A stretch of DNA of 64,000 nucleotides, from contig CANMUS010000003.1 of assembly GCA_947501215.1 (NCBI GenBank), forward strand, positions 434,001 to 498,000. Reading direction: 5' to 3'. The notes beneath the pieces are model-generated. The model searched no databases and had not been told where the DNA came from. It saw only the letters and a list, made by a program, of their open reading frames with translations. Both the position numbers and the translations under genes were made by a program. Of this stretch, positions 1-7,817 are shown one piece after another. How positions within the stretch are numbered: position 1 is the first letter of the stretch; each line of letters begins with the position of its first letter. Source of the stretch: an uncultured Erythrobacter sp. (GTDB taxonomy: Bacteria; Pseudomonadota; Alphaproteobacteria; Sphingomonadales; Sphingomonadaceae).

Positions 1-225
1 TGCCATGCCGGTACGCACTGCCTGGCGGATGCACTCGGCGTTCGGCACGGGCAGCATGCCGGGCATCGCCGCATCGACGAGGCTGACCTGCGTGTTCGGC
101 TCCGCCCCGAAGGCAGTCGAGGCGCCGCTGAACAGCTTGGCCTTGGACGTGACCTGCGCATGGACTTCGAGGCCGATCACGACCTCCCACTCACCCGTTG
201 CGCCCTGGATGCGATACGTGCTCAT
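1..225 (-). CDS. gatB: Asp/Glu-tRNA amidotransferase subunit B, N-terminal part
   Basis: Runs off the window at base 1, so only the first 75 codons are present. GatB activates the carboxylate of Glu or Asp mischarged on tRNA-Gln or tRNA-Asn and accepts ammonia channelled from GatA; it is a soluble cytoplasmic subunit of the GatCAB complex. The visible N terminus has the family opening [10 protein letters not shown] followed by TSKAKLFSG. The ATG shares four bases (ATGA) with the stop of the small ORF upstream, which fixes the start and suggests translational coupling inside the gatC-gatA-orf-gatB operon. Whether the rest of the gene is intact cannot be judged here. Confidence 0.95.
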   Translation of the reverse strand, partial: MSTYRIQGATGEWEVVIGLEVHAQVTSKAKLFSGASTAFGAEPNTQVSLVDAAMPGMLPVPNAECIRQAVRTGMA

Positions 226-494
226 TCTGTTTCCTCGAAACGTGTGCGGGCAATCGAGATCATTTGGTCGAACATTTTCTCGAGACGATCAAACTGCCCT
301 TGCTCCAGTGAGCCTTCCGGGAGCATTTCCAGCACCGCACGAATACCATCGACCGAAGTTTGTATATCAATTGAGGAAGCAAGCCCACGCTCCGCAAGAA
401 TGCGGAGGCCGTGAATGCCGGCTGTCAGCCCCGCAATACCCAGCAACCTATCGCGCCGGTCGTCAGAACTCTCGCCGAACAGTGTCACCACCAT
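222..494 (-). CDS. Unknown 90-residue protein between gatA and gatB
   Basis: I do not recognise this family. The ATG lies inside the last codons of gatA (10-base overlap, out of frame) and the stop overlaps the gatB ATG as ATGA, so the ORF exactly fills the gap and is coupled on both sides, a strong sign that it is real. The product begins [18 protein letters not shown], is predicted largely helical, has a weakly hydrophobic stretch ([17 protein letters not shown], about residues 17-33) that looks amphipathic rather than membrane-spanning, and an acidic helical end ([12 protein letters not shown]). No Cys, no metal motif. By position it would be made with GatCAB; an accessory role is only an inference. 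Confidence 0.7.
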   Translation of the reverse strand: MVVTLFGESSDDRRDRLLGIAGLTAGIHGLRILAERGLASSIDIQTSVDGIRAVLEMLPEGSLEQGQFDRLEKMFDQMISIARTRFEETE

Positions 495-1966
495 TTCTCC
501 GGCTTCGCGTCGAACCCGGCGCGTTGCTGGATCGCCAGCCCTGCGTTCAGCACGCCCTGCTCGTCGAAGGGCTTGCCGACGATCTGCAGGCCGAGCGGCA
601 GGCCGTCCGAGTTCACCGTCGCGGGCACACTCATCGCGGGCAGGCCGGCGAGCGATGCGGGGACGGCGAACACGTCGTTCAGATACATCGTCAGCGGGTC
701 GTCGTTGAGCGAACCCAGCGGGAAGCTGGCCGTCGGTGTGGTCGGCGCGAGGATCGCGTCGCACTGACCGAAGGCCTCGGCGAAGTCGCGACTTACCAGC
801 GTACGGACCTTCTGCGCCTGGTTGTAATAGGCGTCGTAGAAGCCGGCCGAGAGCACATAGGTGCCGATCAGGATGCGGCGCTTGACCTCGTCACCGAAGC
901 CTTCGGCGCGGGTGGCGGCGTACATGTCCTGCAGGCCCGCCCCGTCGGGCAGGTCGCGTAGGCCATAGCGCACGCCGTCATAGCGCGCGAGGTTGGACGA
1001 GGCTTCGGCGGGGGCGACGATGTAATAAGCAGGCAGCGCATATTTGGTGTGCTGCAGCGAGACGTCGACGATCTCCGCGCCCGCATCGCGCAGCCATTCC
1101 TTGCCCTGCTCCCACGACTTGAGGATGTCCTCGTCGGTTCCTTCCATGCGGTATTCGCGCGGAATACCGATGCGCTTGCCCTTGAGGTCGGCGGAAAGGC
1201 CCGCTTCCCATGCGGGCACGTCCATCTTCAGGCTGGTCGCGTCCTTCGGGTCGAACCCGGCCATCGCCTCCAGCATGATCGCGCAATCTTCGACCGTGCG
1301 GGCCATCGGCCCGGCCTGGTCGAGGCTGCTGGCGAAAGCCACGACGCCCCAGCGGCTGCAGCGGCCATAGGTCGGCTTGATGCCGCAGATGCCGGTAAAG
1401 GCGGCGGGCTGGCGGATCGATCCGCCGGTGTCGGTGCCGGTGGCGGCAGGCGCAATTCGCGCGGCAACTGCGGAGGACGAACCGCCCGAGGAGCCGCCCG
1501 GGCTCATCGCGGCATTGCTGCCAGCCTTGCGCCAGGGCGAACTGACGTTGCCGAAATAGCTGGTCTCGTTGGAGGAGCCCATCGCGAACTGGTCGAGATT
1601 GAGCTTGCCCAGCATCCCCGCGCCCGCATCCCACAGGTTCTGCGACACGGTGCTTTCGTATTGCGGATTGAAGCCTTCGAGAATGTGGCTGGCGGCGGTG
1701 GTCTGCACGCCCTTGGTGGCGAAGAGGTCCTTCATGCCGATCGGCACGCCGCCCATTGTGCCGAGGTCCTCGCCCTTGGCCCGCTTGGCATCGACCGCGT
1801 CGGCAGAGGCGAGCGCATGGTCGGGCGTGGTGACGATGAAAGCGTTCAGACTGGCGGCTTCGGCCACGGCGGCATTGAACGCTTCGGCCACTTCGCGCGC
1901 GGTAAACTCGCCGGAAGCGACGCCGTCGCGGATGTCCTTGACGCCAAGATTCGTGAGTTCGGTCAT
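485..1966 (-). CDS. gatA: Asp/Glu-tRNA amidotransferase subunit A (amidase)
   Basis: 493 residues, normal for GatA, the glutaminase subunit of GatCAB that releases ammonia for conversion of Glu-tRNA(Gln) or Asp-tRNA(Asn). It belongs to the amidase-signature family: Lys79 lies in GMKD, the cis-Ser is Ser159 in SPGGSSGG, and the nucleophile is Ser183 in TDTGGS; the 24-residue Ser-Ser spacing matches the family. Presence of GatCAB means that this organism makes Gln-tRNA and/or Asn-tRNA by the indirect route. It lies 118 bases downstream of gatC, the gap holding an inverted repeat pair, and runs directly into the small ORF before gatB. Confidence 0.97.
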   Translation of the reverse strand: MTELTNLGVKDIRDGVASGEFTAREVAEAFNAAVAEAASLNAFIVTTPDHALASADAVDAKRAKGEDLGTMGGVPIGMKDLFATKGVQTTAASHILEGFNPQYESTVSQNLWDAGAGMLGKLNLDQFAMGSSNETSYFGNVSSPWRKAGSNAAMSPGGSSGGSSSAVAARIAPAATGTDTGGSIRQPAAFTGICGIKPTYGRCSRWGVVAFASSLDQAGPMARTVEDCAIMLEAMAGFDPKDATSLKMDVPAWEAGLSADLKGKRIGIPREYRMEGTDEDILKSWEQGKEWLRDAGAEIVDVSLQHTKYALPAYYIVAPAEASSNLARYDGVRYGLRDLPDGAGLQDMYAATRAEGFGDEVKRRILIGTYVLSAGFYDAYYNQAQKVRTLVSRDFAEAFGQCDAILAPTTPTASFPLGSLNDDPLTMYLNDVFAVPASLAGLPAMSVPATVNSDGLPLGLQIVGKPFDEQGVLNAGLAIQQRAGFDAKPEKWW

Positions 1967-1993
1967 TACTTCGTCTCTACCGTCGGAGCTTGG

Positions 1994-2067
1994 CCTTCGA
2001 CAGGCTCAGGCTGAGCGGGTGTGGGTTTGCGGGCGAAAACATCCGCTCGTCCTGAGCCTGTCGAAGG
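1994..2067. repeat. Inverted pair of the dispersed CTTCGACAGGCTCAGG repeat
   Basis: CCTTCGACAGGCTCAGG at 1994-2010 and its exact reverse complement at 2051-2067, separated by 40 bases. The similarity continues inwards (CTGAGCGGGTG against CATCCGCTCGT), so each arm is about 25-28 bases. The pair fills most of the gatC-gatA gap. Related copies occur at 28933-28962, 34452-34481 and 34781-34810. The arrangement resembles REPIN-type paired palindromes. It could fold as an mRNA hairpin between gatC and gatA, but there is no following T-run, so it is not an obvious terminator. Confidence 0.9.
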
Positions 2068-2084
2068 ACAGTCACCACGCAACA

Positions 2085-2387
2085 TTACTCGATCACCTTG
2101 GGCACGCCGAAGAAGCCGTGTTCGGCCGCGGGCGCATTGGCGAGCACATCCTCGCGGCGGCCGCCGGCGGTCTTGGGGTCGGCGTCGACCACGTCGTCGC
2201 GCAGGCGCAGGTGGTTTTCGATCACCGCAGTCATCGGCTCGACGCCGGAGACATCGACCTCGCCCAGCTGTTCGACCCAGTCGAGAATGCCGTTCAGCTC
2301 GGGCACCATCCGCTCGAGCTCTTCGTCACCCATCTTGATGCGCGCCAGCGAGGCGATCTTCGCCACGGTGGCCTTATCGACGGACAT
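2085..2387 (-). CDS. gatC: Asp/Glu-tRNA amidotransferase subunit C
   Basis: 100 residues, the usual size for GatC, the small belt-like subunit that wraps around GatA and GatB and stabilises the complex. The sequence opens [17 protein letters not shown] and carries the [12 protein letters not shown] helix and the EPMTAV motif typical of GatC. It is the first gene of the gat operon on the minus strand, followed after 118 bases (with the repeat pair) by gatA. Nothing unusual in the sequence. Confidence 0.95.
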   Translation of the reverse strand: MSVDKATVAKIASLARIKMGDEELERMVPELNGILDWVEQLGEVDVSGVEPMTAVIENHLRLRDDVVDADPKTAGGRREDVLANAPAAEHGFFGVPKVIE

Positions 2388-2478
2388 GGCTGCCGTCCTT
2401 TCCGTTCCTGGTGTTGACCGGTTGCAAAGCGCAGCTAGCAGCGCCGCTCCGCAGCTTCAAGAATTCGCGCGACGCGGC

Positions 2479-3042
2479 CTATTCGGCCGGGGGCGCTGCG
2501 TCTGGTGCGCCCTGCTGCTGTTGCTGCTGCATCATCTGCTGCATGGCGGCGGCACGCGCCTGGAAATCTTCCTCGCTCATGAAGTCCACCACCTCGACCT
2601 CGAATACGAGATCGGCATTGGCGGGGATCGGCGAGCCCGGCGGCGGCTCGGCGCCATAGGCTTGGTCCGCGGGGATGGTGAGCACGTATTCGCCGCCCTT
2701 CTTCATCTGGGTCAGCCCTTCGATGAAGCCATCGATGATCGCGCCTTCCTGCAGCAGGAGGGGATTGCCGTCCGGGAACAGGCCCGGCGGGATCGGCAGC
2801 GGCTGCGAACGATCGAATTCGGTCCCATCGGTGAGCTTGCCGACGTAGTTCACGAACACCACGTCGCCGACCTGCGGCGAATCGCCCGTACCCTCGGTGA
2901 CGGTCTCGACCGAAACGCCTTTGGGCACGGCCGCCCAGGCGAGGCCCGCGCCGAGCAGCACGGCGATGATCACGCCGATCCACAGCTTGGTGAGCGAGCC
3001 CTTGGAAATGGGCTGAAGGGGAACGCGGGTAATTTCAGTCAT
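2479..3042 (-). CDS. Membrane-anchored FKBP-type peptidyl-prolyl isomerase
   Basis: 187 residues: a short cytoplasmic N terminus, one membrane segment (about residues 20-38, LWIGVIIAVLLGAGLAWAA), an FKBP domain (about 55-155) with VGDVVFVNYVGKLTDGTEFD, GFIEGLTQMKKGGE and the DQAYGAEPPP loop, and a Gln-rich end with a run of Met/Gln. The enzyme would catalyse proline cis-trans isomerisation in the periplasm while anchored to, or released from, the inner membrane. It lies 78 bases upstream (in map order) of rpsU on the same strand, with its own start. Close to FkpA/Mip-like proteins but much shorter than FkpA, as it lacks the dimerisation helices. Confidence 0.88.
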   Translation of the reverse strand: MTEITRVPLQPISKGSLTKLWIGVIIAVLLGAGLAWAAVPKGVSVETVTEGTGDSPQVGDVVFVNYVGKLTDGTEFDRSQPLPIPPGLFPDGNPLLLQEGAIIDGFIEGLTQMKKGGEYVLTIPADQAYGAEPPPGSPIPANADLVFEVEVVDFMSEEDFQARAAAMQQMMQQQQQQGAPDAAPPAE

Positions 3043-3120
3043 GCAAATTCGCCTGTGATACGCAAAGGGCGCGGATTTCTCCGCGCCCTCATGGCTTAGC
3101 TTGAATATCGCATCAACGGC

Positions 3121-3327
3121 TTATTTTACGCCGTCGCGCTCCATCCGCTTGCGCTCGAGCTTGCGGGCGCGGCGTACGGCAGCAGCCTTTTCGCGGGCGC
3201 GCTTTTCGCTCGGCTTTTCGTAGTGACGACGCAGCTTCATTTCGCGATAGACGCCTTCCCGCTGCAGCTTCTTCTTGAGCGCGCGGAGGGCCTGGTCGAC
3301 ATTGTTATCGCGAACCATGATCTGCAT
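3121..3327 (-). CDS. rpsU: 30S ribosomal protein bS21
   Basis: 68 residues, highly basic, a component of the small ribosomal subunit near the anti-Shine-Dalgarno end of 16S rRNA. The core [18 protein letters not shown] and the Arg/Lys-rich helical tail are diagnostic. I chose the ATG that gives MQIMVRDNN, preceded by GAGG at 12 bases; an internal ATG giving MVRDNN is possible. Upstream reading continues in frame for another 70 codons, but that part has no similarity to bS21 and is not coding. Confidence 0.95.
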   Translation of the reverse strand: MQIMVRDNNVDQALRALKKKLQREGVYREMKLRRHYEKPSEKRAREKAAAVRRARKLERKRMERDGVK

Positions 3328-3536
3328 AAACTTCAATACCTCGACTTGCGGGCCAGAGCCCGCTCGCGGCGGGGTATGCCTCCTTGAATAGTGCTTCGTT
3401 AGATAAACGAAAAACGCGCCGAATCCGTTCCGGATCGGCTCGAACCGGGGCGCACATACGGATTCGAGCGGTAAAAGGCAAGCGCTGACTGCGCGCTTCC
3501 CGTTTCCCGCGCGAGGCGCTAGGGGCGCTTGCAGCA

Positions 3537-3947
3537 ATGTCCACCTACTCCCCCGTCCTTGCCAGCCTCAACGTCGCTCTCGGCGGCGCGATCGGCGCGG
3601 TGCTGCGCTACCAATTGGGGCGCGGCATGACTTGGTGGCTGGGGCCGCAGATGGTCTCGCTGTTCCCTTGGGCGACGCTTGCCGCCAATGCGGTCGGCAG
3701 CCTCGCCATGGGGCTGCTCGCAGGGGGGCTGGCCGTTCGCAGCAGCGGCGACGGCGAGCAGATGCGCCTGCTCTTGGGCGTCGGCCTGCTGGGCGGCTTT
3801 ACCACTTTCAGCGCCCTCAGCCTGGAGATGGTCCTGCTGATCGAACGCGGACAGTTCCTCTTCGCCGCCCTTTACGCGATCCTCAGCTTCGCGCTCGGCA
3901 TCAGCGCGCTGGTGGTCGGCCTCACCCTGATGCGGAGCTTCGCATGA
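3537..3947 (+). CDS. crcB: Fluoride ion channel CrcB/Fluc
   Basis: 136 residues with four membrane segments. Fluc proteins form dual-topology dimers that let fluoride leave the cell. Family marks are visible: [13 protein letters not shown] near the N terminus, the polar LAANAVGS segment with the pore Asn, and [12 protein letters not shown] with the Phe-box region. No fluoride riboswitch is apparent in the 209 bases between rpsU and crcB. The last codons overlap the ATG of the following pseudouridine synthase (ATGA), making crcB the first gene of a coupled six-gene run. Confidence 0.95.
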   Translation: MSTYSPVLASLNVALGGAIGAVLRYQLGRGMTWWLGPQMVSLFPWATLAANAVGSLAMGLLAGGLAVRSSGDGEQMRLLLGVGLLGGFTTFSALSLEMVLLIERGQFLFAALYAILSFALGISALVVGLTLMRSFA

Positions 3948-5068
3948 AAACTGCCGACGAAGTCCGCACCTTTACCGTCGAGCAGGACGATGACGGCGTC
4001 CGCCTCGACCGCTGGTTCAAGCGGCATCTGCCGCAGGTCGGCTTCGGCACAATCAGCAAATGGGCGCGCACCGGCCAGATCCGCGTCGACGGGAAGCGCG
4101 CCAAGCCCGACGACCGGATCGCCGCGGGCCAGCAGATCCGCGTGCCGCCGGGTGGCGATGCGCCGCATAAGAGGTCCAAAGTCAAGCGCCCGCTGACCGA
4201 GGACGAGATCAGCCAGGCGCACGACATGGTCGTCAAGCAGACCAAGAGCGCGATCGTGCTGAATAAGCCCCCGGGCCTCGCCACGCAGGGCGGCACCGGG
4301 ACGACGCATCACGTCGACGGCCTGCTCGACGCTTTCGCGCCGGGCGAGGAGGACGTGCGCCCGCGCCTCGTCCACCGGCTCGACAAGGATACGTCGGGCG
4401 TGCTGCTGGTGGCGAAAACTCCGGGCAGCGCATCGTATTTCTCCAAGCGCTTCTCCGGGCGTAGCGCCAAGAAGATCTACTGGGCGCTTGTGGTCGGAGT
4501 GCCCGAAATCCGCGAGGGCGTGATCGAGGCGCCGCTCGCCAAGCAGCCGGGCTCCGGCGGCGAGAAGATGCATGTCGATCACGAAGTCGGGCAATCGGCG
4601 AAGACCAAGTACCGGGTGGTCGACAGCGCCGGCAAGAAGGCCGCGTGGCTCGAACTCCAGCCGCTGACCGGGCGCACCCACCAGCTGCGCGTGCACTGCG
4701 CGGCGATGGGCAACCCGATCGTCGGTGACGGGAAATACGGCGGCAAGGATGCGTTTCTTACCGGCTCGATCAGCCGCAAGATGCACCTGCATGCGCGCCG
4801 CCTGATCATCGACAGTCCTGACGGCAGCAAGCTCGACACGACCGCCGACCTGCCCGAGCACTTCGCGGCGAGCATGGAGCAACTCGGCTTCGACCCGAAC
4901 ATCAGCGACGCGACGCCTATGCGCGACGATCCGCCGCCCAAGAGCCGCGAGGAAAAGAAGCAGCAGGCCCGCCAGCACGCGAAGAACTACCGCAAGTCCC
5001 AGCGCGGACCTCGGCGTGCGCGGGGTGGATCGGGCGGGAAGCCGGCGAAGCCGAAGGGCAAGCGCTGA
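3944..5068 (+). CDS. rluC: RluA-family 23S rRNA pseudouridine synthase (RluC type)
   Basis: 374 residues from the ATG overlapping the crcB stop. An N-terminal S4 RNA-binding domain (about 15-75, LDRWFKRHLP) is followed by the pseudouridine synthase domain with RLVHRLDKDTSGVLLVAKT, where Asp147 is the catalytic residue, and GRTHQLRVHC. RluC modifies several uridines of 23S rRNA. Compared with the enterobacterial enzyme it has an extra basic tail of about 50 residues, rich in Lys, Arg and Gly, probably an RNA-contacting extension. It is followed by the PaiB-like gene with a one-base TGATG overlap. RluC versus another RluA relative is inferred from the S4 domain and the HAD-ATP12 context. Confidence 0.85.
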   Translation: MKTADEVRTFTVEQDDDGVRLDRWFKRHLPQVGFGTISKWARTGQIRVDGKRAKPDDRIAAGQQIRVPPGGDAPHKRSKVKRPLTEDEISQAHDMVVKQTKSAIVLNKPPGLATQGGTGTTHHVDGLLDAFAPGEEDVRPRLVHRLDKDTSGVLLVAKTPGSASYFSKRFSGRSAKKIYWALVVGVPEIREGVIEAPLAKQPGSGGEKMHVDHEVGQSAKTKYRVVDSAGKKAAWLELQPLTGRTHQLRVHCAAMGNPIVGDGKYGGKDAFLTGSISRKMHLHARRLIIDSPDGSKLDTTADLPEHFAASMEQLGFDPNISDATPMRDDPPPKSREEKKQQARQHAKNYRKSQRGPRRARGGSGGKPAKPKGKR

Positions 5069-5667
5069 TGCACCCCAACCCGGTGTTCAGAGCCGACGAC
5101 GAAGCGCTGCTTGCGCGGCTTCTCGACGAGGTCGGCTTCGGGACCGTCTTCGCGCAGACCGCGGACGGCCCCCGGGTGGCTCATACACCTCTGGCCATAG
5201 GTCCGGATGGCGGCATTCGCTTTCATCTCGCTAAGCGAAACCTACTCGCTCCGGAGCTCGACGGGACGCAGGCGCTGATCGTGATCGATGGTCCCGACGG
5301 CTACATCTCGCCGCGCTGGTATGCGAACCGCGACACGGTGCCGACGTGGAACTACGTCGCGCTCGAACTCGAAGGCCGTGTGTCGGTGCTCGACGAAGCT
5401 GCGCTGGAAGAGATGCTGCACGGGATGATCGCAAGGCATGAAACCAAGCTTGCCGGAAATGGCTGGAGCGCAGCCGAAACCAGCGAGCGGGTCTGGGCTG
5501 CGCTGCTCAAAGGCGTCGTCGGTTTCGAAATGACGGTCATGGCCAGCCGCTCGACGGTAAAGCTTTCGCAGAAGAGCAGCACCGAAGAGCGTCAGTGGAT
5601 CGCGACCGGGCTGGTGTCAGCGGGAAATCCTGCGCTCGCCGGCTGGATGCGGAAAGCTTGTGCATGA
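5068..5667 (+). CDS. PaiB-like FMN-binding split-barrel protein
   Basis: 199 residues. The N terminus MHPNPVFRADDEALLARLL and the motif VPTWNYVALELEG are typical of the FMN-binding negative transcriptional regulator family named after Bacillus PaiB, a split-barrel flavin-binding fold related to pyridoxamine phosphate oxidases. Despite the name, DNA binding is not evident from the sequence; a flavin-dependent redox or haem-degradation-like function is equally possible. It overlaps the rluC stop (TGATG) and its own stop overlaps the ATG of the next gene (ATGA). Confidence 0.85.
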   Translation: MHPNPVFRADDEALLARLLDEVGFGTVFAQTADGPRVAHTPLAIGPDGGIRFHLAKRNLLAPELDGTQALIVIDGPDGYISPRWYANRDTVPTWNYVALELEGRVSVLDEAALEEMLHGMIARHETKLAGNGWSAAETSERVWAALLKGVVGFEMTVMASRSTVKLSQKSSTEERQWIATGLVSAGNPALAGWMRKACA

Positions 5668-6317
5668 ACCGCCTCGCCATCTTCGATTGCGACGGTACTT
5701 TGGTAGATGGCCAGGCCGCCGTCTGCGAAACGATGGAGCGCGCCTTCGGCACCATCGGCGCGCCGCCGCCCGAGCGCACTGCGATCCGCCGGACAGTCGG
5801 CCTGAGCCTGCCCCTTGCCGTGCGCCAGTTGATGATGGACGGCCGCGAGGTCGACCGGCTGCAGGTGGTCGACGCGTACAAACGCATTTTCCGCGACATC
5901 CGCCTTTCGGGCAAACTGCACGAACCGCTCTTCGACGGGATGCGCGAACTGCTCGAAAGGCTCTCCGCGGATGGCTGGCTGCTCGGCGTGGCGACCGGCA
6001 AGAGCGACCGGGGACTCCATTCCTGCCTCGAAACGCATGGGATCAAGGACCTGTTCGTGACCCTCCACGGCGCGGACCGCTATCCGTCCAAACCCAATCC
6101 GGCGATGCTGGAGGCCGCTTTGGTCGAGGTCGGCGTCGAGCCGCAGGCGGCGGTGATGATCGGGGATACAAGCTTCGACATGGAGATGGCCCGTGCGGCC
6201 GACATACGCGCCATCGGCGTCGCCTGGGGCTATCACGAACCGCGCGAACTGCTGCAGACCGGCGCCAGCGCCGTGGCCGAAACGATGGAAGAACTGGAGG
6301 ACATGATCCGTGGCTGA
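5664..6317 (+). CDS. HAD-superfamily hydrolase, phosphoglycolate phosphatase-like
   Basis: 217 residues from the ATG that overlaps the previous stop; a longer in-frame reading upstream is excluded because it lies within the PaiB-like gene. HAD motif I is FDCDGTLVDG (nucleophile Asp8, acid/base Asp10), motif II is GVATGKS, motif III a Lys in YPSKPNP, and motif IV MIGDTSFDMEMA. The helical cap between motifs I and II makes it a subfamily I enzyme resembling Gph/PpaX. In alphaproteobacteria a HAD gene of this type regularly sits between rluC and the ATP12 gene. The substrate is not known. Confidence 0.88.
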   Translation: MNRLAIFDCDGTLVDGQAAVCETMERAFGTIGAPPPERTAIRRTVGLSLPLAVRQLMMDGREVDRLQVVDAYKRIFRDIRLSGKLHEPLFDGMRELLERLSADGWLLGVATGKSDRGLHSCLETHGIKDLFVTLHGADRYPSKPNPAMLEAALVEVGVEPQAAVMIGDTSFDMEMARAADIRAIGVAWGYHEPRELLQTGASAVAETMEELEDMIRG

Positions 6318-6522
6318 GCCCGATCCCGCCGCGAGCCGTTTCTGGCTGTTGCAACTTATCCGCCTGTCGGGGGCCGCGATGGTCGTCGTCGGTGCGCTGA
6401 TCGTCGCCGAAGCGATTGCGCTGCCCTATGCGCTGGGCATCGCGCTGCTGGTGCTGGGGCTGGTGGAATTCTTCGTGATCCCCACCCAGCTGGCCAAGCG
6501 CTGGAGCACGCGCGACAAATGA
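6310..6522 (+). CDS. Small two-helix membrane protein of unknown function
   Basis: 70 residues starting at a GTG that overlaps the HAD gene by eight bases; the stop overlaps the ATG of the ATP12 gene (ATGA). Two hydrophobic segments (about 18-35 and 37-57) are separated by a very short turn (LPYAL), so a hairpin in the inner membrane is expected, with the polar tail TQLAKRWSTRDK on the cytoplasmic side. No named domain recognised. Position suggests co-production with the ATP synthase assembly factor, but no function can be claimed. Confidence 0.75.
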   Translation: MAEPDPAASRFWLLQLIRLSGAAMVVVGALIVAEAIALPYALGIALLVLGLVEFFVIPTQLAKRWSTRDK

Positions 6523-7217
6523 AGCGTTTTTACAAGGATGTGAGCGTCGAACCGACCGACGGCGGCTATCGCGTGCTGCTCGACGGCCGGCCGATCAAGA
6601 CGCAGATGGGCCGACCGCAGGTCGTGCCGAGCGAGACGCTTGGCTCTGCCCTTGCGGCGGAATGGGCCGAGCAAGGCGTAGAGATAGACCCTCGCAAGTT
6701 CCTGTTCCGCGACCACGCCGATTTCGCCATCGACATCGTCGGACAGCATCGGGACGAGACGATCGCCAAGCTGCTGGCCTTCGCGGAAACCGACACGCTG
6801 TGCTATCGCGCCGACCCGGACGAGCCGCTCTATCGGCGGCAGCAGGAGGATTGGGAACCTCTTCTTTGCCGCCTTGAAGACAAGCATGGCGTAGCATTCC
6901 AGCGGATCAGCGGCGTGATGCACAGGCCGCAGCCTCCGGAAACGATCGCGACGCTGAAGGCCCATCTCGAACAGCTGGACGATTTCGCGCTGGCGGGCAT
7001 GACCGCCCTCGCATCGCTCAGCGCATCGCTCGCCATCGCCCTGCTGGCGGACGACGAGGCCGTGAACGATCCGATGCAGCTATGGCGCGATGCCAATCTC
7101 GAGGAAGAATGGCAGGCCGACCAATGGGGCCGCGAGGAAGAGGCCGAGGAGCGCCGCCGGAAAAAGGGCGACGAGTTCTCCGCCGCTCACACCTTTATGC
7201 TGCTGGCGAAAAGCTGA
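6519..7217 (+). CDS. ATP12-family F1-ATPase assembly chaperone
   Basis: 232 residues. ATP12 proteins bind the alpha subunit of F1-ATP synthase and prevent its aggregation before hexamer assembly; the family is restricted to mitochondria and alphaproteobacteria, which helps place this organism. The N terminus MKRFYKDVSVEPTDGGYRV, the LDGRPIKTQMGRP segment and the DTLCYRADP motif are characteristic. It is the last gene of the crcB-rluC run and ends only four bases before the stop of the convergent lipoprotein gene, with no terminator visible between them. Confidence 0.93.
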   Translation: MKRFYKDVSVEPTDGGYRVLLDGRPIKTQMGRPQVVPSETLGSALAAEWAEQGVEIDPRKFLFRDHADFAIDIVGQHRDETIAKLLAFAETDTLCYRADPDEPLYRRQQEDWEPLLCRLEDKHGVAFQRISGVMHRPQPPETIATLKAHLEQLDDFALAGMTALASLSASLAIALLADDEAVNDPMQLWRDANLEEEWQADQWGREEEAEERRRKKGDEFSAAHTFMLLAKS

Positions 7218-7221
7218 CCCG

Positions 7222-7812
7222 TCAGCCGACCCAGTCGGCGACCTGCACCGCGACGTCGTTGGCCGCCCGGTTGAGCGCCGGACCGACGCTTTCACGGTCG
7301 GCAGCGATGCCAGGAATGCGCGCTTCGAAGCGGCGGGTTTCGATCGCACTACCCTTACCGGGCTTCACCGCGTCGAAGACCAGCACCACGCTGGACGACG
7401 GCACGTCGTAGCCGAACTGGCGCAGCGTTCCCGTGAGGCGGTTTTCGGCCAGCACGCCGGGATCGTCGCCGTCGATGACGACGCGGCCAGAACGGGTGCG
7501 GATGGTTTCGGCAATCAGGCGACGCAGGAGGCGCGCGGGTTTTTCGACCCAGGTCGCTTCCTGGAGATAGGCGAGCTTGGTCGGATCGATCTGGACCGGC
7601 ACACGCGTCACATCGAGCGCGGCGGGCGCTTCGAATTCGGACAGGACCAGCGCAGTCCCGGCATTGGCAGAGCCGCCCGCGCCCACCGGAGCCGAAGCGG
7701 TCGGGGTCAGCGTGAGCAGATTATCGGGCGTCTCGCCGCCGAAGCTGATGCAGCCCGCGAGCAAGGCGATCGGGGCCAATGCGGCCGGTCGAAGAAAACA
7801 GGTCGTCATCAT
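7222..7812 (-). CDS. ABC-transport auxiliary lipoprotein of the Mla-like system
   Basis: 196 residues with a lipoprotein signal peptide: hydrophobic stretch then LLAGC, Cys21 being the lipidated residue when the first ATG of a tandem ATGATG is used, preceded by GAGG. The mature part matches the ABC_trans_aux/PqiC-like family (AYLQEATWVEKPARLL is a typical segment), periplasmic lipoproteins that accompany MCE-domain lipid transporters. It is the last gene of the mlaE-mlaF-mlaD-lipoprotein operon, five bases after mlaD. It probably links the periplasmic MCE protein to the outer membrane. Confidence 0.85.
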   Translation of the reverse strand: MMTTCFLRPAALAPIALLAGCISFGGETPDNLLTLTPTASAPVGAGGSANAGTALVLSEFEAPAALDVTRVPVQIDPTKLAYLQEATWVEKPARLLRRLIAETIRTRSGRVVIDGDDPGVLAENRLTGTLRQFGYDVPSSSVVLVFDAVKPGKGSAIETRRFEARIPGIAADRESVGPALNRAANDVAVQVADWVG

Positions 7813-7817
7813 GCGCC

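Noticed and set aside
495-764. Upstream in-frame extension of orf90 across gatA
   Set aside because: The extra 90 codons lie within gatA in another frame and are Arg/Ala-rich; only the part from the ATG at 494 looks like protein.
5-961. Long plus-strand reading frame opposite gatA and gatB
   Set aside because: High-GC shadow of the real minus-strand genes, Arg/Gly-rich with no family features; the same holds for most long frames opposite verified genes (e.g. 1049-2014, 3872-4978, 36933-38192).
3328-3536. Fluoride riboswitch before crcB
   Set aside because: The gap lacks the conserved pseudoknot sequence of the crcB motif, and no matching stem pattern could be drawn.
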